The notes: a model not told the origin generated them from the sequence alone. A stretch of 15,813 nucleotides of DNA from JAGLSB01 sp023135955 (GCA_030673645.1 DAOVIO010000091.1:1-15813); one strand, 5' to 3'. Positions 5,676-14,120 are shown, counted from the first letter of the stretch. Numbers and translations: made by a program.

Positions 5676-8540
5676 ATGAATTCCAGACAATCTGTAGATA
5701 GGTCTAATAAAATTATTAATGTTCTCGGTGCCCGGGTTCATAACCTGAAGAATATTGACGTAAGTATTCCCAGGAATACTCTGACTGTTATTACAGGACT
5801 AAGCGGAAGCGGTAAGTCATCACTTGCTTTTGATACTATATATGCTGAAGGTCAAAGGAGGTATATTGAAACAATGTCGGCATACGCACGTCAATTCCTG
5901 GGAACCATGGAAAGGCCCGATGTGGATAAGATTACAGGTCTTAGTCCGGTTATTTCAATTGAACAAAAAACGACCAATAAAAATCCAAGATCTACAGTTG
6001 GAACCATCACAGAAATCTACGACTTTTTAAGATTGCTTTATGCACGTGGATCAGATGCATATTCGTGGAAGACGGGAGAGAAAATGGTAAAATATACCGA
6101 CGACCAGATAATAGATCTTATTCTTGAGTCATATTCCGGGAAAGCAATTTATTTACTTGCTCCGGTTGTAAAAGGAAGGAAAGGCCATTATAAAGAGTTG
6201 CTGGAAAGTATCAGGAAGAAAGGTTTTATTTCAGCCAGAGTTAATGGTAAATTTATCGAGTTAAGAGCAGGATTAAGACTTGATAGATATAAAACTCATA
6301 ATATCGAAATACTTATTGATAAATTTTATGTAGATCACGCAGATAGAAAAGGGTTGAAAAAATCATTAGAAACTTCAATGCATCATGGCAAAGGAATAAG
6401 CATGATTCTTGAAAAAGATAATGATAAACCTCGCTTTTTCAGCCGGCAGTTAATGTGTCCTACTACCGGAATATCATATAACGAGCCTGCACCCCACAGT
6501 TTTTCTTTTAATTCACCTGCAGGGGCATGTCCAAAATGCAATGGATTAGGGACTGTATCAGAAATTGATATCAAGAAAATAATCCCTGACGATTCACTTT
6601 CAATAAAAAAAGGCGCAATAAAATCATTGGGGACCTACAGAAACACCTTAATTTTCTGGCAACTGGAAGCTTTAGGGAGAAAATTTGGATTTAAGCTCGA
6701 TACTCCGGTGAATAAAATAAGTGCAGAGGCATTGGATAAGATATTATACGGCACCGATGAGAATTTGAAATTAGCCAACACCCCACTTGGAACATCTTCA
6801 AATTATTTTCTGAGTTTTGATGGAGTAGTTGCCTTTGTTCAAAACCAGAATGGATACTCGTCCAGCGTATCGGAGCACAGATGGGCGAATCAATTTGTAA
6901 AAAAGGTTGTTTGTCATGAATGTAATGGAGAACGCTTAAGCAGGGAAGCACTTCATTTCAAAATTGATGGTAAAAGTATTTCCGATCTTGCCATCATGGA
7001 TATTTCTGACTTAGCAAAATGGTTTGAAAATATTGAATCCCGACTAAGTGATAAGCAAAACCTGATTGCCAGAGATGTATTAAAAGAAATTCGTAATCGT
7101 ATAGGATTTCTGATAGATGTCGGCTTAACTTATCTTTCTTTAAGTCGTCCTTCAAGAAGCCTGTCTGGTGGAGAAAGCCAGAGAATACGTCTCGCCACAC
7201 AAATTGGTTCACAGCTTGTAAACGTTTTATATATTCTGGACGAACCTAGCATTGGATTACATCAGAAAGATAATCTTAAATTAATTCAATCTCTAAAAAG
7301 GCTCCGCGATAATGGCAATTCTATTATCGTGGTTGAACACGATAGGGACATGATAGAATCGGCCGATTATATAATAGATCTTGGCCCATTGGCTGGTAGA
7401 CATGGAGGAGAGATAGTTGCAGCAGGGAAACCTGATAAGATTAAATCCTTAGCGACATTAACAAACGATTATTTATATCACAGAAAGCAAATTAATATCC
7501 CTGAAACCAGACGACCTGGTAATGGAGCTAAAATTACTCTCAAAGGATGCTCAGGTAACAATCTGAAGAATGTTACAGTCGATTTTCCCCTGGGTGTTTT
7601 TATTTGTGTAACAGGTGTTTCCGGCAGTGGTAAGTCAACATTAGTCAACGAAACTCTTCATCCCATATTGAGTAAGCATTTTTATAAAAGCAATAAAGAT
7701 GCTCTTAGGTATAAGGAAATAAAGGGTGTGGAAAATATAGATAAAGTCATAGAAGTGGATCAGTCTCCTCTGGGGAGAACACCACGTTCAAATCCGGCTA
7801 CTTATACAGGTGTATTTTCCGACATCAGGAAATTATTTGTGTTGACTTCTGAAGCGAAAATACGGGCTTACAATCCCGGACGGTTTTCCTTTAATGTTGC
7901 CGGAGGTCGTTGTGAAACATGTAAAGGAGCAGGGGTAGAGACTATTGAAATGAACTTTCTGCCCGATGTTTATGTAAAATGTCGCGATTGCAATGGGAAA
8001 AGATATAACAGAGAAACACTGGAAGTCCAATACAAAGGAAAAAATATTAACGAAGTCCTGAATATGACCATCAATCAGGCGCTGGAATTTTTTCATAATA
8101 TCCCAGCAATTAAAAGGAAGATTAAGACGATTCAGGAAGTCGGACTCGGATATATTACTTTGGGTCAACCATCCACAACCCTTTCCGGTGGAGAGTCGCA
8201 GCGGGTAAAGCTTGCCGCAGAACTTTCCAAAAAAGATACAGGAAAAACAATGTATATCCTTGATGAACCAACAACCGGACTTCATTTTGAAGATGTGAGA
8301 GTATTACTTAACGTAGTTGGGAAATTGGTAGATAAGGGAAATACCCTTATCATGATCGAACACAACATGGATGTTATAAAAACAGCCGATTACATCATCG
8401 ATTTGGGTAAAGAAGGTGGAGTTATGGGAGGGGATGTACTTGTTACCGGAACACCCGAGAAAATTGCCAAAGTAAAGGGGTCATACACTGCAGATTTCTT
8501 GAAGAAAGAATTAGAATCTGCTAAGACCCGAATTAAATAG
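5676..8540 (+). CDS. uvrA: Excinuclease ABC subunit A (UvrA)
   Basis: UvrA is the damage-recognition ATPase of nucleotide excision repair; its dimer loads UvrB onto lesions. The protein is full length (954 residues from this ATG; a TTG at 5670 would give 956). Counting from that TTG, the two ABC ATPase heads show Walker A GLSGSGKSS (43-51) and GVSGSGKST (649-657), signatures LSGGE (498-502 and 838-842) and Walker B ILDEP (522-526 and 863-867). The UvrB-binding segment (about 131-245) is present, which argues for UvrA1 rather than a UvrA2 paralogue. The second zinc module is intact (C748, C751, C771, C774). In the first, the usual second Cys is Thr266 (C263-P-T-T), while C287 and C290 remain. 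I chose the ATG because it sits just beyond the upstream stop codon; the TTG remains possible. Confidence 0.96.
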   Translation: MNSRQSVDRSNKIINVLGARVHNLKNIDVSIPRNTLTVITGLSGSGKSSLAFDTIYAEGQRRYIETMSAYARQFLGTMERPDVDKITGLSPVISIEQKTTNKNPRSTVGTITEIYDFLRLLYARGSDAYSWKTGEKMVKYTDDQIIDLILESYSGKAIYLLAPVVKGRKGHYKELLESIRKKGFISARVNGKFIELRAGLRLDRYKTHNIEILIDKFYVDHADRKGLKKSLETSMHHGKGISMILEKDNDKPRFFSRQLMCPTTGISYNEPAPHSFSFNSPAGACPKCNGLGTVSEIDIKKIIPDDSLSIKKGAIKSLGTYRNTLIFWQLEALGRKFGFKLDTPVNKISAEALDKILYGTDENLKLANTPLGTSSNYFLSFDGVVAFVQNQNGYSSSVSEHRWANQFVKKVVCHECNGERLSREALHFKIDGKSISDLAIMDISDLAKWFENIESRLSDKQNLIARDVLKEIRNRIGFLIDVGLTYLSLSRPSRSLSGGESQRIRLATQIGSQLVNVLYILDEPSIGLHQKDNLKLIQSLKRLRDNGNSIIVVEHDRDMIESADYIIDLGPLAGRHGGEIVAAGKPDKIKSLATLTNDYLYHRKQINIPETRRPGNGAKITLKGCSGNNLKNVTVDFPLGVFICVTGVSGSGKSTLVNETLHPILSKHFYKSNKDALRYKEIKGVENIDKVIEVDQSPLGRTPRSNPATYTGVFSDIRKLFVLTSEAKIRAYNPGRFSFNVAGGRCETCKGAGVETIEMNFLPDVYVKCRDCNGKRYNRETLEVQYKGKNINEVLNMTINQALEFFHNIPAIKRKIKTIQEVGLGYITLGQPSTTLSGGESQRVKLAAELSKKDTGKTMYILDEPTTGLHFEDVRVLLNVVGKLVDKGNTLIMIEHNMDVIKTADYIIDLGKEGGVMGGDVLVTGTPEKIAKVKGSYTADFLKKELESAKTRIK

Positions 8541-8671
8541 TATTTTGATGTTTAAAAAAGACCTTCTTATAAACAATCAATGGATATAATTAAATTCCTT
8601 CAACCTGTATCATAAAATCAACAAAGTGTAAAGAAATACTAGTAATGTAAAATATAATTAACAAAAAAGGC

Positions 8672-8688
8672 TATATTTGCAAAATATA
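8672..8688 (+). promoter_or_regulatory. hipBA promoter -7 element inside a palindromic candidate operator
   Basis: TATATTTG (8672-8679) is an exact TAnnTTTG element. It overlaps a perfect 7-bp inverted repeat, TATATTT-GCA-AAATATA (8672-8688). Transcription would start near 8684-8690, just before the ATG at 8698. A HipB dimer bound here would block the promoter; that use is inferred. Confidence 0.5.
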
Positions 8689-8697
8689 ATTTACGTT

Positions 8698-9018
8698 ATG
8701 TCAAAAAAGAAGATTGTAATATTGCCTAAAACAAAGAGGATTCTTACCGGGATGGGTGAGAATATTAAGCTTGCACGACTGAGAAGAAAGCTTAGCTCGG
8801 AACAAGTGGCTGAGCGAGCAAATATCAGCAGACCAACTTTAATAGCAATCGAGAAGGGTTCTCCTGGGGCTAGTATGGGTTCATATTTGATTGTATTGCA
8901 AGTACTGGGTTTAGAGAAGGATTTCCTGCTTGTTGCTAAGGATGATGAATTGGGTAGAAAATTACAAGATGCAGAAATTAGCACAAGAAAAAGGGCTCCA
9001 AGAAGAAAGGATTTGTAA
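8698..9018 (+). CDS. hipB: HipB-like antitoxin, XRE-family helix-turn-helix regulator
   Basis: A 106-residue DNA-binding antitoxin. The helix-turn-helix covers about residues 17-70 (MGENIKLARLRRKLSSEQVAERA, then the recognition helix around ISRPTLIAIEKG). The C-terminal tail is basic (TRKRAPRRKDL). It should bind the HipA kinase and repress the operon. The ATG at 8698 is preferred over a TTG at 8677, because that TTG lies inside the -7 promoter element and would leave no transcribed start. Its stop codon overlaps the hipA start by one base (TAATG), typical of a coupled toxin-antitoxin pair. Confidence 0.88.
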   Translation: MSKKKIVILPKTKRILTGMGENIKLARLRRKLSSEQVAERANISRPTLIAIEKGSPGASMGSYLIVLQVLGLEKDFLLVAKDDELGRKLQDAEISTRKRAPRRKDL

Positions 9019-10295
9019 TGGCGAAGCAGGTCAATAAGAGATCAATAAGTGTATATGCACATTGGCAAGGAATGGATGATCCTTTGTTAATTGGAGTTCT
9101 GCATTCAGATAGATTGAAAGGAAAAGAAGTATTTTCTTTCGAATATGATGAGAATTGGTTAAAGAGTGGGCCTTCACAACTGCTCGACCCAAATTTACAA
9201 TTGTACTCAGGTCTCCATTATCTAAATGAAGACCAGGAGAATTTTGGAATATTTTTAGATTCTTCTCCAGACCGGTGGGGACGGATTCTAATGAGAAGAC
9301 GTGAGGCAGCATTGGCTCGAAAAGAAAACAGATCCGAACGAAATCTATTTGAAACAGACTATCTATTAGGCGTTTATGATAAGCACAGAATGGGAGCCCT
9401 CAGGTTTAAATTAGTTGAAGATGATCAATTTTTAAATGACAATAGAGAGATGGCTAGTCCTCCATGGACCTCTATTCGTGAATTAGAACAAATTAGCCTG
9501 CGATTGGAAGAGGAGGATGTAATTGATGATCCGGATTATTTTAAATGGCTAAGTATGCTCGTTGCTCCAGGAGCATCTTTGGGTGGAGCGAGACCAAAGG
9601 CAAGTATTGTAGACAAAGATGGAAGCTTATGGATAGCAAAATTTCCGAGTAGAAATGATCAAGGAGATATTGGGGGATGGGAAATTGTCACTTATGAGTT
9701 GGCCATTACCGCTGGTATTAACATGGCTGAATCAAAAGCCCAAAAGTTTACTTCTGATTATTATACGTTTTTAACTAAAAGGTTTGATAGGACAGATAAT
9801 GATGAGAGAATACACTTTGCTTCAGCAATTACAATGTTAGGCTATAAAGATGGTCAGGATCATACAGATGGAGCCAGTTATCTTGAGCTAGTTGAATTCA
9901 TCATGTCTAATGGGGCAAATGTGGATCAGGATCTTGAGGAGCTATGGCGCAGGATTGTGTTTAGTATCTGTGTTAGCAATACAGATGATCATCTTAGAAA
10001 CCATGGCTTTATTTTAGGAGAAAGAGGTTGGTTATTGTCACCAGCTTACGACATCAACCCTGTTGAAAATGGTAGCGGTTTGAAGTTGAACATATCTGAA
10101 AATGATAACTCCTTGGATATCAATCTTGCAATAGAAGTTAGAGAGTTTTTTCGATTAAAGGAAGATAGAGCCAAGGAAATAATATCAGAAGTCAAATCTG
10201 CAGTTAGAAACTGGAGGGATATCGCAACCAAATACGGAATATCAAGATCAGATCAGGAATTAAAAGCTATCGCATTTCAAAAAGCAGGAAACTGA
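9018..10295 (+). CDS. hipA: HipA-like serine/threonine kinase toxin
   Basis: A 425-residue HipA-family kinase. In E. coli, HipA phosphorylates glutamyl-tRNA synthetase, stops translation and promotes persistence; the target here is not known. The N-terminal subdomain (about 10-130) contains GIFLDSSPDRWGRILMRRRE. The ATP-binding glycine/serine loop is GASLGGARPK (185-194), ending in Lys194; its Ser is the likely autophosphorylation site by analogy. The catalytic segment NTDDHLRNHG (321-330) gives Asp323 and Asn328, spaced as in known HipA proteins. The metal-binding aspartate lies in SPAYDINP (Asp345). All kinase motifs look intact and the gene is complete, so the toxin is probably active. It is translated from the TAATG overlap with hipB. 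Confidence 0.93.
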   Translation: MAKQVNKRSISVYAHWQGMDDPLLIGVLHSDRLKGKEVFSFEYDENWLKSGPSQLLDPNLQLYSGLHYLNEDQENFGIFLDSSPDRWGRILMRRREAALARKENRSERNLFETDYLLGVYDKHRMGALRFKLVEDDQFLNDNREMASPPWTSIRELEQISLRLEEEDVIDDPDYFKWLSMLVAPGASLGGARPKASIVDKDGSLWIAKFPSRNDQGDIGGWEIVTYELAITAGINMAESKAQKFTSDYYTFLTKRFDRTDNDERIHFASAITMLGYKDGQDHTDGASYLELVEFIMSNGANVDQDLEELWRRIVFSICVSNTDDHLRNHGFILGERGWLLSPAYDINPVENGSGLKLNISENDNSLDINLAIEVREFFRLKEDRAKEIISEVKSAVRNWRDIATKYGISRSDQELKAIAFQKAGN

Positions 10296-10705
10296 TTTCA
10301 GCACATATCTCAATCCCGTAATTGTAAATATAATCATGCAATTAATTTAGCTCCTTGCCTCATATCTGCACAACTGCACAACTGCACAACTGCACAACTG
10401 CACAACTGCACAACTGCACAACTGCACAACTGCATAACTGCACAACTGCACAACTGCACAACTGCATAACTGCATAACTGCATAACTTCATAACCCCATA
10501 ACCCTCCAAACTTTCCGAGCTAAACGCAACCCTAACCATTGAAATTTCATCCTCATAAATATATTCCTGCTTTGAGAATCTTATTCCAGGTCAATATAAA
10601 GCTAACACAAAGGAAAAATCTTTTGATACTAATCTTAGCCTTCAGACAAATAGAGATTAAAAAAACAATGCCTGCAAATTATAATAATACACCAAAAACT
10701 AAACA
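10296..10705. other. Intergenic region holding the octamer tandem repeat
   Basis: This 410-nt gap carries the octamer array (separate entry). The rest is AT-rich with no gene I can support. A 13-codon ATG frame (10668-10709) ends overlapping the start codon of the next gene. No clear promoter element was found for the secreted protein downstream. Confidence 0.6.
10367..10502. repeat. Octamer tandem repeat, 17 units of TGCACAAC
   Basis: Seventeen head-to-tail 8-bp units. Units 1-8 and 10-12 are TGCACAAC; units 9 and 13-15 are TGCATAAC; units 16 and 17 decay to TTCATAAC and CCCATAAC. Variation is concentrated at the right end, as in an array growing on the left by slippage. It lies between hipA and the secreted protein and is not in a coding frame. 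Confidence 0.95.
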
Positions 10706-12685
10706 ATGAAATCAAAAAATTACCCACGATTTACAATGTTTTTTACGACCCTTCTACTCTTTACATTCATAGCAACTTCACAAACCACCATTTCAATTCC
10801 AATTATAGCTTCCGAGGATGACGCGGAAGAAGTAAAAGAATTGACTGATTCGGATAAAAGTGCGGTACTTGGAGAGGTTGATTTTTATAGTTCTGACCTG
10901 GAATTAGGTTCTGAATTCCATTCACAGTATTCAGGAATGATTTTCAGGGATGTGCAAATCTCAAAAGGAGCAACCATAACTAATGCAAATATTCAGTTTA
11001 CGGCTGATGATGATAGTGATGATGTCATAACTCTTACTATTTACGGAGCTAAAGAAGCTAACCAGTTTGCAGCTTTCACTGAGACCCTTTTTGATATTTC
11101 CAGACACCCCAGTACAACAGCAACAGTGTTATGGACACCAGTTCCATGGACCCCTGAAATGGCTGAGGCTGCTGCTGCAGGCCCTGAACAACAGACCCCT
11201 GATTTAAGTACTATAATAACGGAAATTATTAGCCTCAAAGGATGGGCCGCAGGAAATAGTATAATGTTAGTAGTAACATCCGATGATACAGTAGAGAATC
11301 AACATAGGGAGGCTATATCATTCGATGGAATTGATTATAATGGTATTGGCGCTCCTATCTTGAATGTTACCTACACTTTGAATGATTTTGCTCAAAATGA
11401 AAAAGTCTGTCAGGGAGAGGCTATTCCTCCTTTGACCGCTATAGGAGATAACATAATATGGTATAGTGAACCTGATTTTTCTGGAGTTTTACATACCGGA
11501 AGCATCTTTCAAACTGGAAAAAACGAACCAGGAGTCTATACTTTCTATCTTACATCAACTTATAAAGATGGTACAGTATTACAGGATACCGCATCACTTA
11601 CGATTAGTGATGGCGATGTGCCAATAACTCCGGAAACAAGCAAGGATACAATTTATTGCCCTGGTGACCAGATGGCATATATCACTGCCCAGACATTGTC
11701 TGGAGGGCTGATTTCCTGGTATGATGATCCCGGTCTGTCATATCTGCTGGGCACAGGAGTGCAGTACAATCCAACCGGCATTACTTCCACAACCACATAT
11801 TATGTAACAGAAACTGTGGGAGTATGTGAAAGCCACCCCAGCGAGGTCAAAATTAAAATCAGAAATACAACTCCTTATGAATACGAAAAGATTTGTATGG
11901 TAACTGTTGATATTAATACAGGGAAAAATATGATAATATGGGAAAAAACACCCGACATGGGTATTGCTTCTTACAATGTTTACAGGGAAACAAATATTGT
12001 CAACAGTTATGACCTAATGGGGACATTAAGTTCTGTTGATCCTGGATTCCTTATTGATAATGATTCTGACCCCGCTACACAATCATATAAATATAAAATG
12101 ACTTCTGTTGACAGCTGCGGCAATGAATCAAGTATGAGTGATTCTCATGCAAGCATGCACTTGACTTTGAATGTTGGTTTAAATGAAGGGACCAATCTTA
12201 TCTGGAGCAAATATTATGGTTTCGAGGTTCAAACATATAATATTTTGAGAGGTTCAAGTGCTGATAACATGTTTTTAATTGGGTCGGTTTCAGGAAGTAA
12301 TTTCACATATACCGATCTGTATCCCTTAGCAGGAACTAATATTTATCAAGTTGAAGTTGTTAGTCCTTTTTCATGCAATATCAATGATCTGAAAGCTACC
12401 TACAGTTCTTCCCTTTCCAACACCGCCTATAGATATTCAGTGGGAATTGGTGAATCCGGGTCTGATAAATTTAGGGTATTTCCAAATCCCGTAAATGATA
12501 TTCTTTACATTAATTCTGAGATCGCCGACTACGAGGTAGAGATATATGATATGCTGGGCAAAAAATTATTATCCTCACAAAATGATTTTATCGATGTCTC
12601 AGACCTTAATAGTGGTGCTTATCTTGTTAGAATAAATGACAAAGAAGGAGCATTGTTAAGAAAGCAGATAATATTGAAGGAATAA
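10706..12685 (+). CDS. Secreted multidomain protein with type IX secretion C-terminal sorting domain
   Basis: A 659-residue exported protein. Residues 1-25 are a Sec signal peptide ending near IATSQ. Residues about 40-230 form a beta-rich domain with DVQISKGATITNANIQF and GWAAGNSIMLVVTSDD, like the DNRLRE-type sandwich found in many secreted proteins. Two Ig-like repeats follow: IIWYSEPDFSGVLHTG (about 255) and LISWYDDPGLSYLLGTG (about 335), each starting after a CQGE or CPGD segment. Two fibronectin-III-like segments (about 395-580) carry SYNVYRE and TYNILRG. The last 80 residues are a type A T9SS sorting domain: FRVFPNPVNDILYI, VEIYDMLGKKLL, LNSGAYLVRI and a basic end (LLRKQIILKE). It should be exported by PorU-type machinery and attached to or released from the cell surface. 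No catalytic motif is seen; adhesion or polymer binding is a guess. Confidence 0.85.
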   Translation: MKSKNYPRFTMFFTTLLLFTFIATSQTTISIPIIASEDDAEEVKELTDSDKSAVLGEVDFYSSDLELGSEFHSQYSGMIFRDVQISKGATITNANIQFTADDDSDDVITLTIYGAKEANQFAAFTETLFDISRHPSTTATVLWTPVPWTPEMAEAAAAGPEQQTPDLSTIITEIISLKGWAAGNSIMLVVTSDDTVENQHREAISFDGIDYNGIGAPILNVTYTLNDFAQNEKVCQGEAIPPLTAIGDNIIWYSEPDFSGVLHTGSIFQTGKNEPGVYTFYLTSTYKDGTVLQDTASLTISDGDVPITPETSKDTIYCPGDQMAYITAQTLSGGLISWYDDPGLSYLLGTGVQYNPTGITSTTTYYVTETVGVCESHPSEVKIKIRNTTPYEYEKICMVTVDINTGKNMIIWEKTPDMGIASYNVYRETNIVNSYDLMGTLSSVDPGFLIDNDSDPATQSYKYKMTSVDSCGNESSMSDSHASMHLTLNVGLNEGTNLIWSKYYGFEVQTYNILRGSSADNMFLIGSVSGSNFTYTDLYPLAGTNIYQVEVVSPFSCNINDLKATYSSSLSNTAYRYSVGIGESGSDKFRVFPNPVNDILYINSEIADYEVEIYDMLGKKLLSSQNDFIDVSDLNSGAYLVRINDKEGALLRKQIILKE

Positions 12686-12946
12686 TCACAAACAACCTAA
12701 AGAAGCTACTTCAACATAATGGAAATTACAGGATGCACCATGCCATAGTATGCCATGGAAATAGTGTTAAGAATCTGCTTTTCGTCTTTTCAGAGGCTAT
12801 ATATTTGAGAATGCGGCATTTTTTAAGCAGAAATGGATCCTCAGAATTAAAATTGGTTATTGTTTAGATTCCTTACTAAAACTTCAAATGATTTTCGATT
12901 TTGGAGGATTGTGCAACAGTTATCTGTGTTAGAGGCTGGGCGAATT

Positions 12947-13842
12947 CTAGCTCCAAAGTTCTTCCTTTTCCCAGTTGTCAGGAAATCCCATAGCTTTTGG
13001 ATCAATGTTAGGGTACTTCTCAAATAGGTTTTTGAAGCTTCCTAACATCGAATTTGTTTCATCAATGCTCCTAAGCAAGTAAATGATCATTGAAAGTATA
13101 TAATATGTACGGTTATTGGCAACATCAGTATTATTCAACCACACATGCTTAGGAGACATGGGTCTCGTAGGCTGTATCCTCATGATTCTATTCCAAAGTC
13201 TTGAATGGTGTGCACAAACATTTCTAACATAGACAAATCCATGCAGCCAAGAACTGAACGTATTATCATCAAGTCCAAAGTAATCTGATATTTCTCGCTT
13301 ACTTCTACCTGATTTTAAAATAGAGAATAATCTTGAAGTAGATCCAAATGAAATAATTTCAAATGCAGTCCAAGAAGGAGGAAGGTCATTTGTGTATTTA
13401 CTCTTGAATGCTTTGACAAATTGAGCATCACTTCTGTTGTATTCCATTTTTATCTTAGACAATGTTTCAGTATGGACATGTCGGACCTTAAAATTGTCTG
13501 GATTTGAATACCAATAAGGGCCAAATTGATGAGACAGAATATAAATCATTTTTGCACGAACCGCGATTTCTATTTTCTCTAATTCATTTATTACTAATTG
13601 ACGCAATTCTCTGTCGAATGAATAGATTTGTAATGCAGTCTCAAATTTGCATCGGATTTAAATATGTGATTGGGCTTATCTTCTAATAAAGGATACCAGT
13701 ACCCACTCAATCGATAGTAACTCTTTTTCTCAATAATTTCAAGAAACGCAGATTCATCGCTAATAATCAACCCTCTTTCTTTTAATTGTGTTAATTGTTC
13801 AGAATACGTAAGTGGTGGTTTACGATAGGGAACTTTTGTCAT
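12947..13842 (-). CDS. Abi_2 family (AbiF/AbiD-type) HEPN abortive-infection protein, split by a -1 frameshift
   Basis: Two overlapping minus-strand frames together encode one Abi_2 protein. The 5' part starts at ATG 13842 (MTKVPYRKPPLTYSEQ) and covers LKERGLIISDESAFLEIIEKKSYYRLSGYWYP-type sequence; its frame stops at 13594. The 3' part, in the -1 frame, continues with FETALQIYSFDRELRQLV and runs to 12947. Joined at 13642-13648 they give about 298 residues, the usual family length, with no other interruption. The HEPN motif Rx4H is RNVCAH (joined residues about 207-212), followed by HSRLWNR, the family hallmark; HEPN proteins of this kind are predicted or shown RNases. Abi_2 proteins stop phage growth by harming the infected cell. 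A longer start at 13953 is unlikely, since it would run through the RNA hairpin upstream. Whether full-length protein is made depends on frameshifting or on a sequence error. Confidence 0.85.
13642..13648 (-). other. Candidate -1 frameshift slippery site A_AAT_TTG in the Abi_2 gene
   Basis: Read on the minus strand in the 5' frame, codons 102-104 counted from 13953 are GCA AAT TTG, so A_AAT_TTG obeys the X_XXY_YYZ rule. After a -1 slip the next codon is GAG, giving exactly the family continuation (E-T-A-L-Q-I-Y-S-F-D-R). A one-base T deletion from an AAATTTT run would produce the same sequence. I see no strong downstream hairpin or upstream Shine-Dalgarno stimulator. Confidence 0.5.
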
Positions 13843-13848
13843 TGGGGT

Positions 13849-13906
13849 AAAAATAAAAAGCTTACCCTGAGCGCGCTGTTCAAATGGGAAGCGGGGTAAG
13901 CATGTT
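13849..13906 (-). ncRNA. Candidate small structured RNA with intrinsic terminator upstream of Abi_2 (abiF-type)
   Basis: On the minus strand a perfect 8-bp stem (GCTTACCC, 13901-13894, with GGGTAAGC, 13867-13860) encloses an inner CGCT/AGCG helix and a loop of about 12 nt. TTTTTATTTTT (13859-13849) follows at once. A strong promoter lies just upstream, so a transcript of about 55 nt would be hairpin plus U-tract and nothing else. The Abi_2 ATG is 6 nt beyond the U-tract. A conserved structured RNA upstream of Abi_2 genes (the abiF motif) is known from comparative genomics; I could not match this one to its consensus by eye. It may act as antitoxin RNA to the HEPN protein and, through terminator read-through, set its expression. 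Confidence 0.6.
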
Positions 13907-13910
13907 GATA

Positions 13911-13942
13911 CAAACATATGGCAGTATTTTTCAATTTGCAAA
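13911..13942 (-). promoter_or_regulatory. Bacteroidetes promoter for the small RNA / Abi_2 unit
   Basis: On the minus strand TTTG (13942-13939), a 20-nt spacer and TATGTTTG (13918-13911) fit the Bacteroidetes TTTG / TAnnTTTG consensus completely, with ideal spacing. The start site would be about 13903-13907, immediately before the hairpin. This is the best promoter in the window. Confidence 0.65.
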
Positions 13943-14002
13943 TATTTCGACACCTATTTCATTTGTAATACTTCAAGTAGATTATTCTATAAGTTTGTAT
14001 TA

Positions 14003-14017
14003 CTGGCTGTTAGCCAG
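14003..14017. repeat. Small hairpin CTGGCT-GTT-AGCCAG
   Basis: A 6-bp perfect stem (14003-14008 and 14012-14017) with a 3-nt loop lies between the Abi_2 promoter and the transposase remnant. It has no U-tract on either strand and no known role. Confidence 0.4.
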
Positions 14018-14120
14018 CCTTGCCTCTAAGGTTTTGGCTATGCCCAGTAAGGGATTTCGAAGCACTTCCGTTTAATTTATTACTAATTTTCATTACTTGT
14101 TTAAATCCATTAGTGTCCGA

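Noticed and set aside
7833..8285. 150-codon minus-strand frame inside uvrA
   Set aside because: It is antisense to a fully conserved UvrA region; a shadow frame.
8677..8697. TTG start seven codons upstream of hipB
   Set aside because: The codon lies inside the -7 promoter element, so it would not be transcribed.
10367..10502. CRISPR array
   Set aside because: The units are 8 bp and contiguous with no spacers; it is a simple tandem repeat.
12738..12758. Near-palindrome CCATGCCATAGTATGCCATGG-like segment in the gap after the T9SS gene
   Set aside because: Three symmetric mismatches and no U-tract; not convincing as a terminator or operator.
12800..12807. Plus-strand TATATTTG promoter-like element
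   Set aside because: No plus-strand gene or structured RNA follows and no -33 element is present; probably chance in AT-rich DNA. The rest of 12686-12946 shows no gene.
13843..13953. N-terminal extension of the Abi_2 5' frame, starting at 13953
   Set aside because: It translates through the promoter-proximal hairpin and U-tract and shows no family similarity; Abi_2 homology begins after Met at 13842.
13995..14060. Integron attC-like site near GTTAGCC / GGCTAAC
   Set aside because: The sequences do not satisfy the GTTRRRY / RYYYAAC core rule and no integrase is present.
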